Shown in pieces: positions 1-6,565 of a stretch of DNA of 8,742 nt. Where the stretch lies: NCBI GenBank assembly GCA_025060085.1, contig JANXCM010000023.1, positions 1 through 8,742 of the forward strand, given 5' to 3'. Source of the DNA: Patescibacteria group bacterium (GTDB taxonomy: Bacteria; Patescibacteriota; Minisyncoccia; UBA6257; HR35). Numbering within the stretch: the stretch's first letter is position 1; the number at the start of each line of letters is the position of its first letter. The notes beneath the pieces were generated by a model, which worked only from the letters and a program-made list of their open reading frames with translations, was not told the origin of the DNA and did not search any database. The position numbers were made by a program, and so were the translations under genes.

Positions 1-28
1 TAATTAATATTATTAATAATATTAATTA
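1..28. repeat. Perfect 28-bp AT-only palindrome
   Basis: Positions 1-14 are the exact reverse complement of 15-28, with no G or C and no loop. It touches the window edge, so the full symmetric element may extend further left; positions 29-30 would have to pair with bases outside the window. It lies in a leader with about 11 G/C bases in 164, so chance symmetry is more likely than in ordinary DNA. Fourteen consecutive matching pairs is still notable. It could be a cruciform-prone spacer, the end of an upstream terminator or nothing functional. Confidence 0.6.
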
Positions 29-96
29 TAACAACAATAATAAATAATAAATAATTTATAAATTTATTTAAATTTATTTTAAAAAATAATTTTTTG

Positions 97-124
97 TATA
101 ATTGAAGTATATTGAGGATATAAT
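97..124 (+). promoter_or_regulatory. Two candidate -10 boxes upstream of the broken exported-protein gene
   Basis: Exact TATAAT hexamers occur at 97-102 and 119-124, 62 and 40 nt before the proposed ATG at 165. No convincing -35 element lies at the usual spacing; for the second box the nearest TTG-containing hexamer (94-99) gives a 19-bp spacer. In sequence this AT-rich, TATAAT arises often by chance, so this is a weak call. The rest of 1-164 holds no coding frame I can support. Confidence 0.22.
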
Positions 125-164
125 AAAACTAAAATAAAATTTAACATTAAAATTATTTTTTGTA

Positions 165-263
165 ATGAATATAATCAAAAAAATATTTTTGAAAACTTTA
201 TTTATATACTGCTATTTTACTGCATTAATTTTTTTTAAAAATTTTTCCATAGTTTCTAGTGAG
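165..263 (+). other. Signal-peptide coding remnant at the start of the pseudogene
   Basis: ATG 165 opens 33 codons before TAG 264-266. The product begins MNIIKKIFLK, continues with a long run of Leu, Ile, Phe, Tyr and Ala, and ends SIVSSE. This is the layout of a Sec signal peptide: a basic start, a hydrophobic core and a small polar region around a cleavage site. There is no Shine-Dalgarno motif before the ATG. After the stop the same frame reads CINYYGGIGKL before the next lesion, so the peptide most likely headed the exported protein encoded further on. Confidence 0.5.
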
Positions 264-451
264 TAGTGTATAAATTATTATGGAGGAATAGGGAAATTAT
301 AATGTAGCTACATAGAAAATCATATCAAAAAATGTTTTTAGATTGCGAGTTTTTAATCTTTCAAAAAGTAATTATCTTAATTTAACACTCAATTACTCTA
401 TCGATAAAATTAAAAAAATAAGTGGAAAAGGTTCACTAAAAGTAAAAGTTC

Positions 452-479
452 TAAGAAATAGAATATAAGAAATAGAATA
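452..479 (+). repeat. 14-bp direct tandem duplication that breaks the pseudogene
   Basis: The unit taagaaatagaata is present twice back to back, at 452-465 and 466-479. Reading the upstream frame (…SLKVKVLRNRI) into the second copy gives TAA at 466-468. Removing one copy joins that frame directly to the downstream frame (LDDSTRRTRQIAYLFF…). The length is not a multiple of three, so the duplication both stops and shifts the frame. It has the form of a slippage duplication and cannot be a simple homopolymer miscall. Confidence 0.9.
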
Positions 480-889
480 TTAGATGACAGCACAAGGAGG
501 ACGCGACAAATAGCATACTTATTTTTTTATGATAATTTGTTATTACCAAATCTAAGATATCCAACTGAAAATTGGCATTCAGAATTTAGAGATTATTATC
601 CTAAACCTGGTGACAGATTAAGAATTTCTTTTGATATAAAAATTATGGTGTTGATAATAATATTATTTATCAAATTTACGGTGCTATGAAGGACAATAAT
701 AATATTTGGCATTCTTTATATAGTTATTAACAATAATCTAATAATATTTTAAATTGGATAAATTTTAACTTCGCAACCACTATTATAAATAATGTAAGAT
801 ATGAAGGAATAAGACCTTTTGCTTTTACAATATATCTAAAAAATCCTCACATCAACACCACCACAAAATCAGTTTTTTGGTTAGATAAT

Positions 890-1300
890 GTGAAAGTGTA
901 TATAGATAGATTTAATTCTTCTACCAATCAATGGGAATGTATAAAAATGCCTATAAAAAATATAATTTCATCATTAAAATTTAGCGAAGTTTTTAGTATA
1001 AATTACCCTCCATACAGAGATGATTGGATTTATTTTTATATGAATTCAGATATGCGGGATTTTCCTAATTTTACTCATGCTTTAATAATATATCATCATG
1101 ATCCGTATTATAAGTTTTTAGAGTATCTTTTTCCTTCAGATTTTTTATTTGAGGAAAAAATAGGCAATGAGGGATCTTTTAGATTTAAAAATAGAGACCC
1201 TGACAAACTGAGCAGAGGATCGCATTTTAATTTTGATCATATTATTAAAAAGTTAACGACATTTCCACCACAACATTTTGGCAAACTGATCGTAATTTAA
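890..1300 (+). pseudogene. Pseudogene segment: beta-sandwich domain and entry to the catalytic part
   Basis: This open stretch is not a stand-alone gene. Its frame is already open from 737, giving NNILNWINFNF before VFWLDNVKVYIDRF, a pattern common at the last strands of carbohydrate-binding jelly-roll domains. There is no ribosome binding site before the GTG at 890. The natural protein leaves the frame at the T run 1276-1279, and the last residues before TAA 1300 (GKLIVI) are out-of-frame read-through. Aromatic and Asp/Asn-rich content (HHDPYY, NYPPYRDDW, FYMNSDM) suits an extracellular sugar-related protein. No family is firmly recognised. Confidence 0.55.
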
Positions 1301-1338
1301 AGTTCACTCCTAACTCTTTTTATCCTGAATTTTTTCTT

Positions 1339-1788
1339 TTGAATTCTTCGGGTAGTAATAGATTAGTAAGCAACCAAGATCCTACCGAAATTTGGGGAGG
1401 AAGACATAGAAATTATCATGTTTTAAATCTCAAAAATTTTAAATATTTTGAATATTATAATAAGCATAATTTTATTGATTATAAAGAAGAAAATTTATTA
1501 AAGGAAATATTTTGGGGAATGAGACTTGATTCGCCTAATACAAATATGCAACCAAACATATGGTTAACTTATCGTCAATATTCTTCTGAAAATGAGGTTA
1601 GATTTTATCTTATTTATAATATGTATAGAAAAATAGTGGAAAAATTAAAATTTACTGGTAAAAAAGTTTTTACTAATTTTGGCTATGATTCCACATTCAA
1701 TTATGATGATAATCTTAGATTAAGGGGAACTTTTTATAGTTTTGACAAGTTTTTAGATGGTTATATGGATGAAGGGTTCTTGATTTAA
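1339..1788 (+). pseudogene. Pseudogene segment: probable TIM-barrel core
   Basis: The frame is open from 1276 (FWQTDRNLKFTPNSFYPEFF), ahead of the nominal TTG start, so this continues the segment before it after a lost base. WGMRLDSPN resembles the strand ending in Asp seen as DGIFLDN in predicted secreted glycosidases. KKVFTNFGY followed by FLDGYMDEGF resembles the later strands of the same barrels, where N and E sit near the active site. If that alignment holds, E of DEGF (about 1768-1779) is a candidate acid residue. This rests on motif resemblance only. The frame is lost at TTT 1784-1786. Confidence 0.5.
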
Positions 1789-1876
1789 TAGGAATATTTC
1801 ATTTAAAAATCCTCAAAGATCTCGTAAAGAAATTCAAACCGTTATTGAAAATTTTAAAAATAAATACGCTATTTTA

Positions 1877-2371
1877 ATGTCTTATACTAATTACAGCTGG
1901 TGTACTATTACTAATGCCACTACTAATTATTTAGTATCTTCGTTTTACTTAGTTAATAATCCATATGTTTATATATCCTTTGAAATGCCAACAAGTGATA
2001 TACCTATTATTGGTGGAAGTTATGAAGTGGATAGCCTTGATTATCTTTGTCGAACCTCTTCTATGTACCTTCCCCTTGGCTATTCAGAAGAAGTAGATAA
2101 TATTAATCAATTAGTTATAGCTTCAACAACTAATTATCAAAATGGTGCTCTCTATCGTAGAAGATATGAAAAAGGATTAGTTTTATTAAATACTTCTAAT
2201 AATCTTACTTTTAATTATCTCTTATCTTCAACTACTGAACCTTATACTTTATATAATTATCATTTAGTTAATATTTATAATTTTTCTACTTCTAATATCA
2301 ATCTATCTATTCTATCTAGAACAGGATTGATATTATATAATGATGAAGTAGGTGTAGAATTATTTCCATAA
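1877..2371 (+). pseudogene. Pseudogene segment: intact C-terminal part
   Basis: The true frame starts before the ATG, at 1787, with NRNISFKNPQRSRKEIQ and KNKYAILMSYTNY. Then come NYLVSSFYLVNNPYVYISFEM, a likely last barrel helix and strand, and a Ser/Thr/Asn/Tyr-rich beta-strand region ending SILSRTGLILYNDEVGVELFP. The absence of a Shine-Dalgarno motif and the upstream continuity argue that ATG 1877 is an internal methionine. From 1787 to 2368 there are no lesions, so disabling changes concentrate in the first 1.8 kb. The final strands look like the small C-terminal beta-sandwich that often follows a glycosidase barrel; that is inference. Confidence 0.55.
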
Positions 2372-2498
2372 ATAATTTATTTATTTTTCAAAAATTTTTT
2401 AAAATATAATTTAATTAATGTTATTATTTCAAGATAAAAAATAATCTTAAAAATTAAGTCTCTTCTATTTTTTATTTTTTCTTTTAAATTTTATATTT

Positions 2499-2504
2499 TA
2501 TAAT
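2499..2504 (+). promoter_or_regulatory. Candidate -10 box for the rescue-factor gene
   Basis: TATAAT sits 17 nt before ATG 2522, so transcription would begin about 10 nt upstream of the start codon and give an almost leaderless mRNA. No -35 match is seen, only a T-rich tract at 2468-2485. The remaining gap from 2372 is A/T tracts with no G/C-rich hairpin, so I cannot point to a terminator for the upstream pseudogene. Confidence 0.3.
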
Positions 2505-2521
2505 AATCATTTAGTTAAACA

Positions 2522-3025
2522 ATGCTTGAGATAGATTACGAAGAAATTTTTAAAAAAATTAGGAATATTATTAAAAAAAGAGCTCTCGATAAATATGTTA
2601 AAAAAATTATTGAATATGAAAGTGTTACAGCTTCTAAGCCTGGTGGTCAACATATGCAAAGAAAGCATACAAAAGTGAGAGCAAAATTTAAGGTTGATGA
2701 AATAGAAAAAATTCTTCTTAATAATTTTGATATTGAATTGAATACTAATCAGAAATTGCTCTTAAAAGATAAGGGAAGATATCTAATAGCCATTTCCGAA
2801 GATGAAAGAAGTCAGTTACAAAATAAAAATAGAGCTACGGAGAGAATTTTGGATAAAGTTTATCATTTATTAGAAGAACTTTTTCCTGCTCCTAGGGGTC
2901 AATTAATGCAAGAACCATATGAAGCAGAAGAGAAGAGAATTAAAAAGAAGAAAATAAGAGGACAAATTAAAAAATTAAGAAGAAAAATTAAAGAAATTAC
3001 TGAGATACCAGAGGAACGAAGCTAA
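2522..3025 (+). CDS. arfB: ArfB-like peptidyl-tRNA hydrolase (ribosome rescue, RF-1 GGQ domain)
   Basis: It is likely to release nascent chains from ribosomes stalled without a stop codon, acting in the cytoplasm in the ribosomal A site. The 167-aa product has the catalytic GGQ at residues 41-43 (SKPGGQHMQRK) and the second half of the domain signature, ERSQLQNKNRATERIL (95-110). It lacks the codon-recognition domains of RF1 and RF2. A strongly basic tail at 138-157 (KRIKKKKIRGQIKKLRRK) matches the tail that E. coli ArfB (140 aa) and mitochondrial ICT1 insert into the empty mRNA channel. An N-terminal extension of about 25 residues rich in Lys and Ile precedes the domain. The usual VNK after GGQ(N/H) is replaced by MQR. 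No Shine-Dalgarno motif precedes the ATG. The 3' end overlaps pcm by 29 bp, tail to tail. An RF-H-type release-factor homologue is possible, but the tail favours ArfB. Confidence 0.85.
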   Translation: MLEIDYEEIFKKIRNIIKKRALDKYVKKIIEYESVTASKPGGQHMQRKHTKVRAKFKVDEIEKILLNNFDIELNTNQKLLLKDKGRYLIAISEDERSQLQNKNRATERILDKVYHLLEELFPAPRGQLMQEPYEAEEKRIKKKKIRGQIKKLRRKIKEITEIPEERS

Positions 3026-3629
3026 AACCATAATAATATTTTTTTTCAATATTTCCCCTTTCATCTTTAAAAATTTGATTTATCCCTTCCTTATCGGGGA
3101 TTACTAAAATTCCGTTGATATTTAATTGTTCAATTAGATCTTGTGGAATATTTTTCCCAGCTGCGCTGACTAATATCCTGTCAAAAGGAGAATATTCTTT
3201 CCAACCTTTAGAACCATCACCTCTTTTTAATTTTACTCTACCTTTTTTAAGAAAATTATATTTCTCTATATTCTCCTTACCAAATTCAAAAATTTCTGGA
3301 ATAATTTCAATACCATAAACTTTTCCTCTTTCACCTACAATTTGAGCTAAAAGAGAAGTAGTCCAACCTGAACCAAAACCAACATCCAAAATTTTATGGT
3401 CTTCTTTTGGTTGTAAAATTTCTAACATAAAAGCTACTGTCCAAGGTTGAGAAATAGTTTGACCGTAGCCCATAGGTAAAGGGTAATCAGCATAAGCTTC
3501 AAATGTATTTTCTTGTCGAATAAAATTTTTTCTATCAATTTTTAAAAAAGCATCAATAATTTGTTGAGTTTTAAGCACTCCATTTCTGATTAAATAATTT
3601 ATTAAAGCTTCATTTGTATTAAAGATCAT
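2997..3629 (-). CDS. pcm: Protein-L-isoaspartate O-methyltransferase
   Basis: It methylates the alpha-carboxyl of L-isoaspartyl residues with S-adenosylmethionine, starting repair of aged proteins in the cytosol. The product is 210 aa, close to E. coli Pcm (208). The family signature GYGQTISQPWTVAFM is at 54-68. The SAM-binding motif I, ILDVGFGSGWTTSLLA, is at 80-95, followed by an acidic strand end in VYGIEIIPE. Motif II, DRILVSAAGKNIP, lies about 40 residues further on, and the C-terminus ends FSFVPLVSQ as in the family. The start codon, complement of 3627-3629, fits the family's usual N-terminus, though no Shine-Dalgarno motif is present. It lies 42 bp downstream of recG on the same strand and is probably co-transcribed, although an AT hairpin fills part of the gap. 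It converges with arfB, and the ends overlap. Confidence 0.93.
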   Translation of the reverse strand: MIFNTNEALINYLIRNGVLKTQQIIDAFLKIDRKNFIRQENTFEAYADYPLPMGYGQTISQPWTVAFMLEILQPKEDHKILDVGFGSGWTTSLLAQIVGERGKVYGIEIIPEIFEFGKENIEKYNFLKKGRVKLKRGDGSKGWKEYSPFDRILVSAAGKNIPQDLIEQLNINGILVIPDKEGINQIFKDERGNIEKKYYYGFSFVPLVSQ

Positions 3630-3650
3630 TTTATAAATTATAAAATAAGA

Positions 3651-3675
3651 TTAAAAATTAAATTTTAATTTTTAA
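3651..3675. repeat. AT-only hairpin at the recG/pcm junction
   Basis: The 12-base arms 3651-3662 and 3664-3675 are perfect reverse complements around one central T. The element contains the recG stop codon (complement of 3672-3674) and ends about 20 bp before the pcm start. With no G:C pair it is a weak terminator at best. It could slow ribosome or polymerase passage or be a processing site between the two cistrons. It may also be incidental in DNA of this composition. Confidence 0.35.
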
Positions 3676-5753
3676 CTAAAAGTTAATTCACTTCTTTTGC
3701 TAATTTCGCTTCTAAGAAGAGGATAACCCTTAAGAAGATAATTTTGATTTATTAATTCTTCAGATAAGTTTTTGGCTAAATGGACTAATTCAATTTTTTC
3801 CAAAGATTTCATAGCTAAATCAGGAAATCCTGATTGTTTGGTGCCTAAAAGCTCTCCTGGTCCTCTTAATTCTAAATCTTTTTCAGAAATATAAAAAGCA
3901 TCTTGGGATTCTTCTAAAATCTTTAGTCTTTGATAAGCTAAAGGAGAATAATTTTGAGGAACTAAAAAACAATAACCTTGATGGATTGATCTACCCACTC
4001 TTCCTCTTAATTGATGTAATTGAGAAAGGCCAAATCTTTCTGCACCAAGAATGACAATAGTTGTTAAGAGCGGTAAATCAATTCCTACTTCCACCACTGA
4101 GGAAGCGACGAGAATTTTAATTTCATTATTTTGAAGTTTTTTTAACCTAATTTCTTTTTCGATTGATTTCATTTTACCATAAAGTATTTCTATTGGTATT
4201 TCAGGAAATATTTTCTTAACTTTTTCATATTCTTCTTTAACACTTTTTATTTCTATTTTTTCATTCATTTCCACCCGGGGGCAAATAATAAAAATCTGAT
4301 GATCTAATTCAATTTCTTTTTTAATAAAATCCCAAACACTATCTATTTCTTCTGGTTTGATTATTTTTGTCATTATTTCTTTTTGACCAAAAGGTTTTTC
4401 TTTTAAAGTTGAAAGAGATAGATCGCCGTAAAAAGCAAGGTATAAGCTTCGGGGAATAGGCGTGGCAGTCATTGAAAGAAAATGAGGAAAGTAATCTTGA
4501 TTTGACTGTTTAATCAATTTTTTTCTCTGCTCGACGCCAAATCTTTGCTGTTCATCAATAACTATCAACCCAATGTTTTTATATTCATAATTAACTTCTA
4601 AAATTGAATGAGTACCAATTAGAATTTGAATTTTATTTTGGCTAATTAGCCTAATTAACTCTTCTTTTGATTTTTTTGATTTAAAACCATTGATACCATA
4701 ATATCCAGATTTTTTTATCATTAAACCAAGACCAATATTAAAGGAGGAAAAATCTTTTAAAAAGCGATAAAAATGTTGAGTAGCCAAAACTTCAGTTGGA
4801 GACATAAAAAGAGTTTTATAGCCTGAATTAGCTGTTAATAGACTTAAAATCTCAGCAATAATTGTTTTTCCTGAACCTGTTTCTCCTTGTAAAAGACGAT
4901 TCATTGGATAAGGAGACTGAAAATCATTGATTATTTCTTTTAAAACTTCTTCCTGATTAGAAGTCAATTTAATATTGGTATTTCTTAAAAAATGTTCAAT
5001 TAAATTAATGTTAATTTTAATTTCAGGAGATTTCTCTTTGCTTAATAAAATTTTTTCTTGATTAATTTTTACTTGAAGATAAAATATTTCTTCAAAAAAT
5101 AATCTTTTTTTAGCTTCTTCGACTTCTTCTATAGATTGAGGTTGATGAATTTTTACTAGAGCATTACCTAAAGAAATAATATTAGCTTTTATTCTAATAA
5201 TTTCAGGAATAGGATCTTCTATATTTTTAATATTAAATTCGTCAATAATTTTATTGATAATTTTGCGGGTAAAATTGCTATTAATATCAAAAATTTCATA
5301 GTAGACAGGAATAATTTCTGATTTAAATTTTTCTCTAAGGGAAATAAATTTAAATTCTGGATTAGAAAGATGGATGCCGTAATTATTTTTTATCACTTTT
5401 CCGTAAAATAAAATTTGATGTCCTTTCTTAAAAGTTTTAAGTAGATAAGGTTGATTATACCAAATAACCCTTAAAGCTCCCGTTTCATCCTCAATTAAAG
5501 CACTAACAATAAACATTCTTTTTTTAGGTGTTTTGAAAAGTTTAATTTCTTTTATTTTAGCAATTACAACAATATTTTCATTTATTTTAGCATCTTTAAT
5601 TTTTATTGGTTCAGTGAGATTGATATATTTATAAGGAAGGAAGTATAATAAATCTTTTAATGTATTAATTTTATATTTTGAAAATTTAAAAGCTGTTCGT
5701 TCACCGATACCTTTGTATTTTTTCAATTCAATTTCTAATTTTTCAAGAGTCAT
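3672..5753 (-). CDS. recG: ATP-dependent DNA helicase RecG
   Basis: RecG drives replication-fork reversal and branch migration of Holliday junctions, R-loops and D-loops. The 693-aa product equals the E. coli length. The N-terminal wedge starts with a GIGERTAFKF helix-hairpin-like motif (15-24) and continues through the OB-fold (about 55-140). The helicase core follows: Walker A GETGSGKT 290-297, SPTEVLATQH 318-327, motif II DEQQRFGVEQR 400-410, motif III SMTATPIPRS 427-436, and motifs V-VI VASSVVEVGIDL 549-560 and QLRGRVGR 581-588. The C-terminal TRG region (about 595-645) includes the ELRGPGELLGTKQSG signature. Motif II is DEQQ, where E. coli has DEQH. The start, complement of 5751-5753, gives the expected N-terminus with no clear ribosome binding site. 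It heads the probable recG-pcm operon and is divergent from the hydrolase gene across 80 bp. Confidence 0.97.
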   Translation of the reverse strand: MTLEKLEIELKKYKGIGERTAFKFSKYKINTLKDLLYFLPYKYINLTEPIKIKDAKINENIVVIAKIKEIKLFKTPKKRMFIVSALIEDETGALRVIWYNQPYLLKTFKKGHQILFYGKVIKNNYGIHLSNPEFKFISLREKFKSEIIPVYYEIFDINSNFTRKIINKIIDEFNIKNIEDPIPEIIRIKANIISLGNALVKIHQPQSIEEVEEAKKRLFFEEIFYLQVKINQEKILLSKEKSPEIKININLIEHFLRNTNIKLTSNQEEVLKEIINDFQSPYPMNRLLQGETGSGKTIIAEILSLLTANSGYKTLFMSPTEVLATQHFYRFLKDFSSFNIGLGLMIKKSGYYGINGFKSKKSKEELIRLISQNKIQILIGTHSILEVNYEYKNIGLIVIDEQQRFGVEQRKKLIKQSNQDYFPHFLSMTATPIPRSLYLAFYGDLSLSTLKEKPFGQKEIMTKIIKPEEIDSVWDFIKKEIELDHQIFIICPRVEMNEKIEIKSVKEEYEKVKKIFPEIPIEILYGKMKSIEKEIRLKKLQNNEIKILVASSVVEVGIDLPLLTTIVILGAERFGLSQLHQLRGRVGRSIHQGYCFLVPQNYSPLAYQRLKILEESQDAFYISEKDLELRGPGELLGTKQSGFPDLAMKSLEKIELVHLAKNLSEELINQNYLLKGYPLLRSEISKRSELTFS

Positions 5754-5786
5754 TATTCTTTATATTAATTTACCAATTTTCGATAT

Positions 5787-5794
5787 ATTATAAT
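5787..5794. promoter_or_regulatory. Candidate divergent promoter core between recG and the hydrolase gene
   Basis: ATTATAAT is read as TATAAT on the plus strand (5789-5794) and as TATAAT on the minus strand (complement of 5787-5792), so one box could serve both divergent genes. It lies 39 nt before ATG 5834 and 33 nt before the recG start. No -35 element of standard sequence is seen on either side, so confidence is low. The 80-bp gap holds nothing else recognisable. Confidence 0.28.
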
Positions 5795-5833
5795 AATTAT
5801 TATTAAAAATAATTTATTTTTTAATGGAAAATT

Positions 5834-6565
5834 ATGGAAAAGTTTATTTTTTTACACGGTTGGGCTTCAAAATACATTATTAATAAGAATGAACAGATAG
5901 AAGATTTTTATCGAGAATTATTAGATCTTTTGTATCAAAAATTTGATGTTGACTTTATAGTTTTACCAGGTTTTAGTAATAATCCAGAACCCTTAAAACC
6001 TTATTTTTTATCTGATTATGTAGATTATCTTAAAAATTATATAACAAATAAAAAATATAATAATTTTTATTTGATGGGTCATTCTTTTGGAGGACAAGTG
6101 GTTGCTAAATTTAGCTCTGTTTATCCTGAAAAAGTAAAAAAATTGATCTTATATAATGCAGCTTGTATAAGAAAGAAAACTTTCAAAAAAATAATTTTTT
6201 CTAAATTAGCTAAAATTTTTAAGAAATTTATTAAAAAAAATATTACTCTTAGTAAAATAGTTTATAAAATTTTAAATGGAAGTAGTGCTGTAGCCTATTA
6301 TTCTGAAATTATGAAACAAACAATGAATAACATCATAGAAGAAGATTTATCTAATATTTTGCCCTATATAAAAAAAGAAACATTAATTATTTGGGGAGGT
6401 AAAGACAAAATAACACCTTTATGGCAAGGAAAGCTTATTAATAAATTAATTCCTAATTCAAAATTAATAATCTATCCAGAAGGCGATCATAATTTTCATC
6501 GTATTAATCCTAATTTTATATTTTCTCAAATTTTAAAAAATTCAGATTCTAAATTTACTTTTTAA
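5834..6565 (+). CDS. Alpha/beta-hydrolase fold protein of unknown substrate
   Basis: The 243-aa protein has the full set of alpha/beta-hydrolase features. An HGW oxyanion-hole motif is at 8-10, the nucleophile elbow GHSFGG at 82-87 gives Ser84, the acid is Asp191 in WGGKDKITP, and the catalytic His219 is in EGDHNFH. Strand order and spacing match small esterases and hydrolases of the BioH/RutD type. The cap region (about 113-165) is unusually Lys-rich and may contact an anionic partner; that is inference. There is no signal peptide, so it is expected to be cytosolic. A weak GGA at 5826-5828 lies 5 nt before ATG. A second ATG at 5824 is out of frame. The gene stands alone on its strand, and its last 24 bp overlap the end of the cca gene tail to tail. 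Nothing in the context defines the substrate: esterase, lipase or C-C hydrolase are all possible. Confidence 0.88.
   Translation: MEKFIFLHGWASKYIINKNEQIEDFYRELLDLLYQKFDVDFIVLPGFSNNPEPLKPYFLSDYVDYLKNYITNKKYNNFYLMGHSFGGQVVAKFSSVYPEKVKKLILYNAACIRKKTFKKIIFSKLAKIFKKFIKKNITLSKIVYKILNGSSAVAYYSEIMKQTMNNIIEEDLSNILPYIKKETLIIWGGKDKITPLWQGKLINKLIPNSKLIIYPEGDHNFHRINPNFIFSQILKNSDSKFTF

Larger units (their letters stand above)
165..2371 (+). pseudogene. Decayed gene for a secreted, probably glycoside-hydrolase-like protein (about 730 aa ancestrally)
   Basis: One protein can be followed through the whole stretch by changing frame at discrete lesions. From ATG 165 the frame reads a signal peptide and stops at TAG 264-266. 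The frame shifts +1 near the GGGAAA at 291-296, followed by TAG 313-315. It is clean from 316 until a 14-bp tandem duplication (452-465/466-479) shifts it and creates a TAA. It shifts -1 in the A run 638-642, meets TAA 728-730 and TAA 734-736, shifts -1 in the T run 1276-1279, shifts +1 in TTT 1784-1786, and then runs clean to TAA 2369-2371. Sensible protein continues across each join: FDIK then NYGVDNN, QHF then WQTDRN, EGFLI then NRNISF. The frame is otherwise open, so decay looks fairly recent. Content suggests a signal peptide, a carbohydrate-binding-like beta-sandwich (FWLDNVKVYID, 875-907) and a TIM-barrel-like enzyme. The family is inferred from sequence style and is not proven. Three intact genes downstream of similar AT content argue against general sequencing error. 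Confidence 0.72.

Noticed and set aside
29..110. Short AT-rich tandem units (aatttattta-like) as a functional repeat array.
   Set aside because: The units are imperfect, few and two-letter in composition. This is expected low complexity and shows no spacer or array structure.
264..736. Stop codons in the broken gene read as reassigned codons (a TGA=Gly or TAA/TAG recoded lineage).
   Set aside because: recG, pcm, arfB, cca and htpX translate correctly with the standard code and end at TAA or TGA. Recoding would not explain the frameshifts and the 14-bp duplication either.
638..1786. Programmed ribosomal frameshifting linking the open segments.
   Set aside because: No slippery heptamer with a downstream structure is seen at any join. 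Shifts occur in both directions and coexist with plain stops and a duplication, which fits decay.
2431..2448. Hairpin AAGAT…ATCTT after the pseudogene as an intrinsic terminator.
   Set aside because: It has only five pairs, one of them G:C, with an 8-nt loop and no clean T run directly behind it. That is too weak in this composition.
3115..3318. Plus-strand open frame of 67 codons.
   Set aside because: It lies entirely inside pcm on the opposite strand, resembles no family, and has a low-complexity translation. It is a shadow of pcm.
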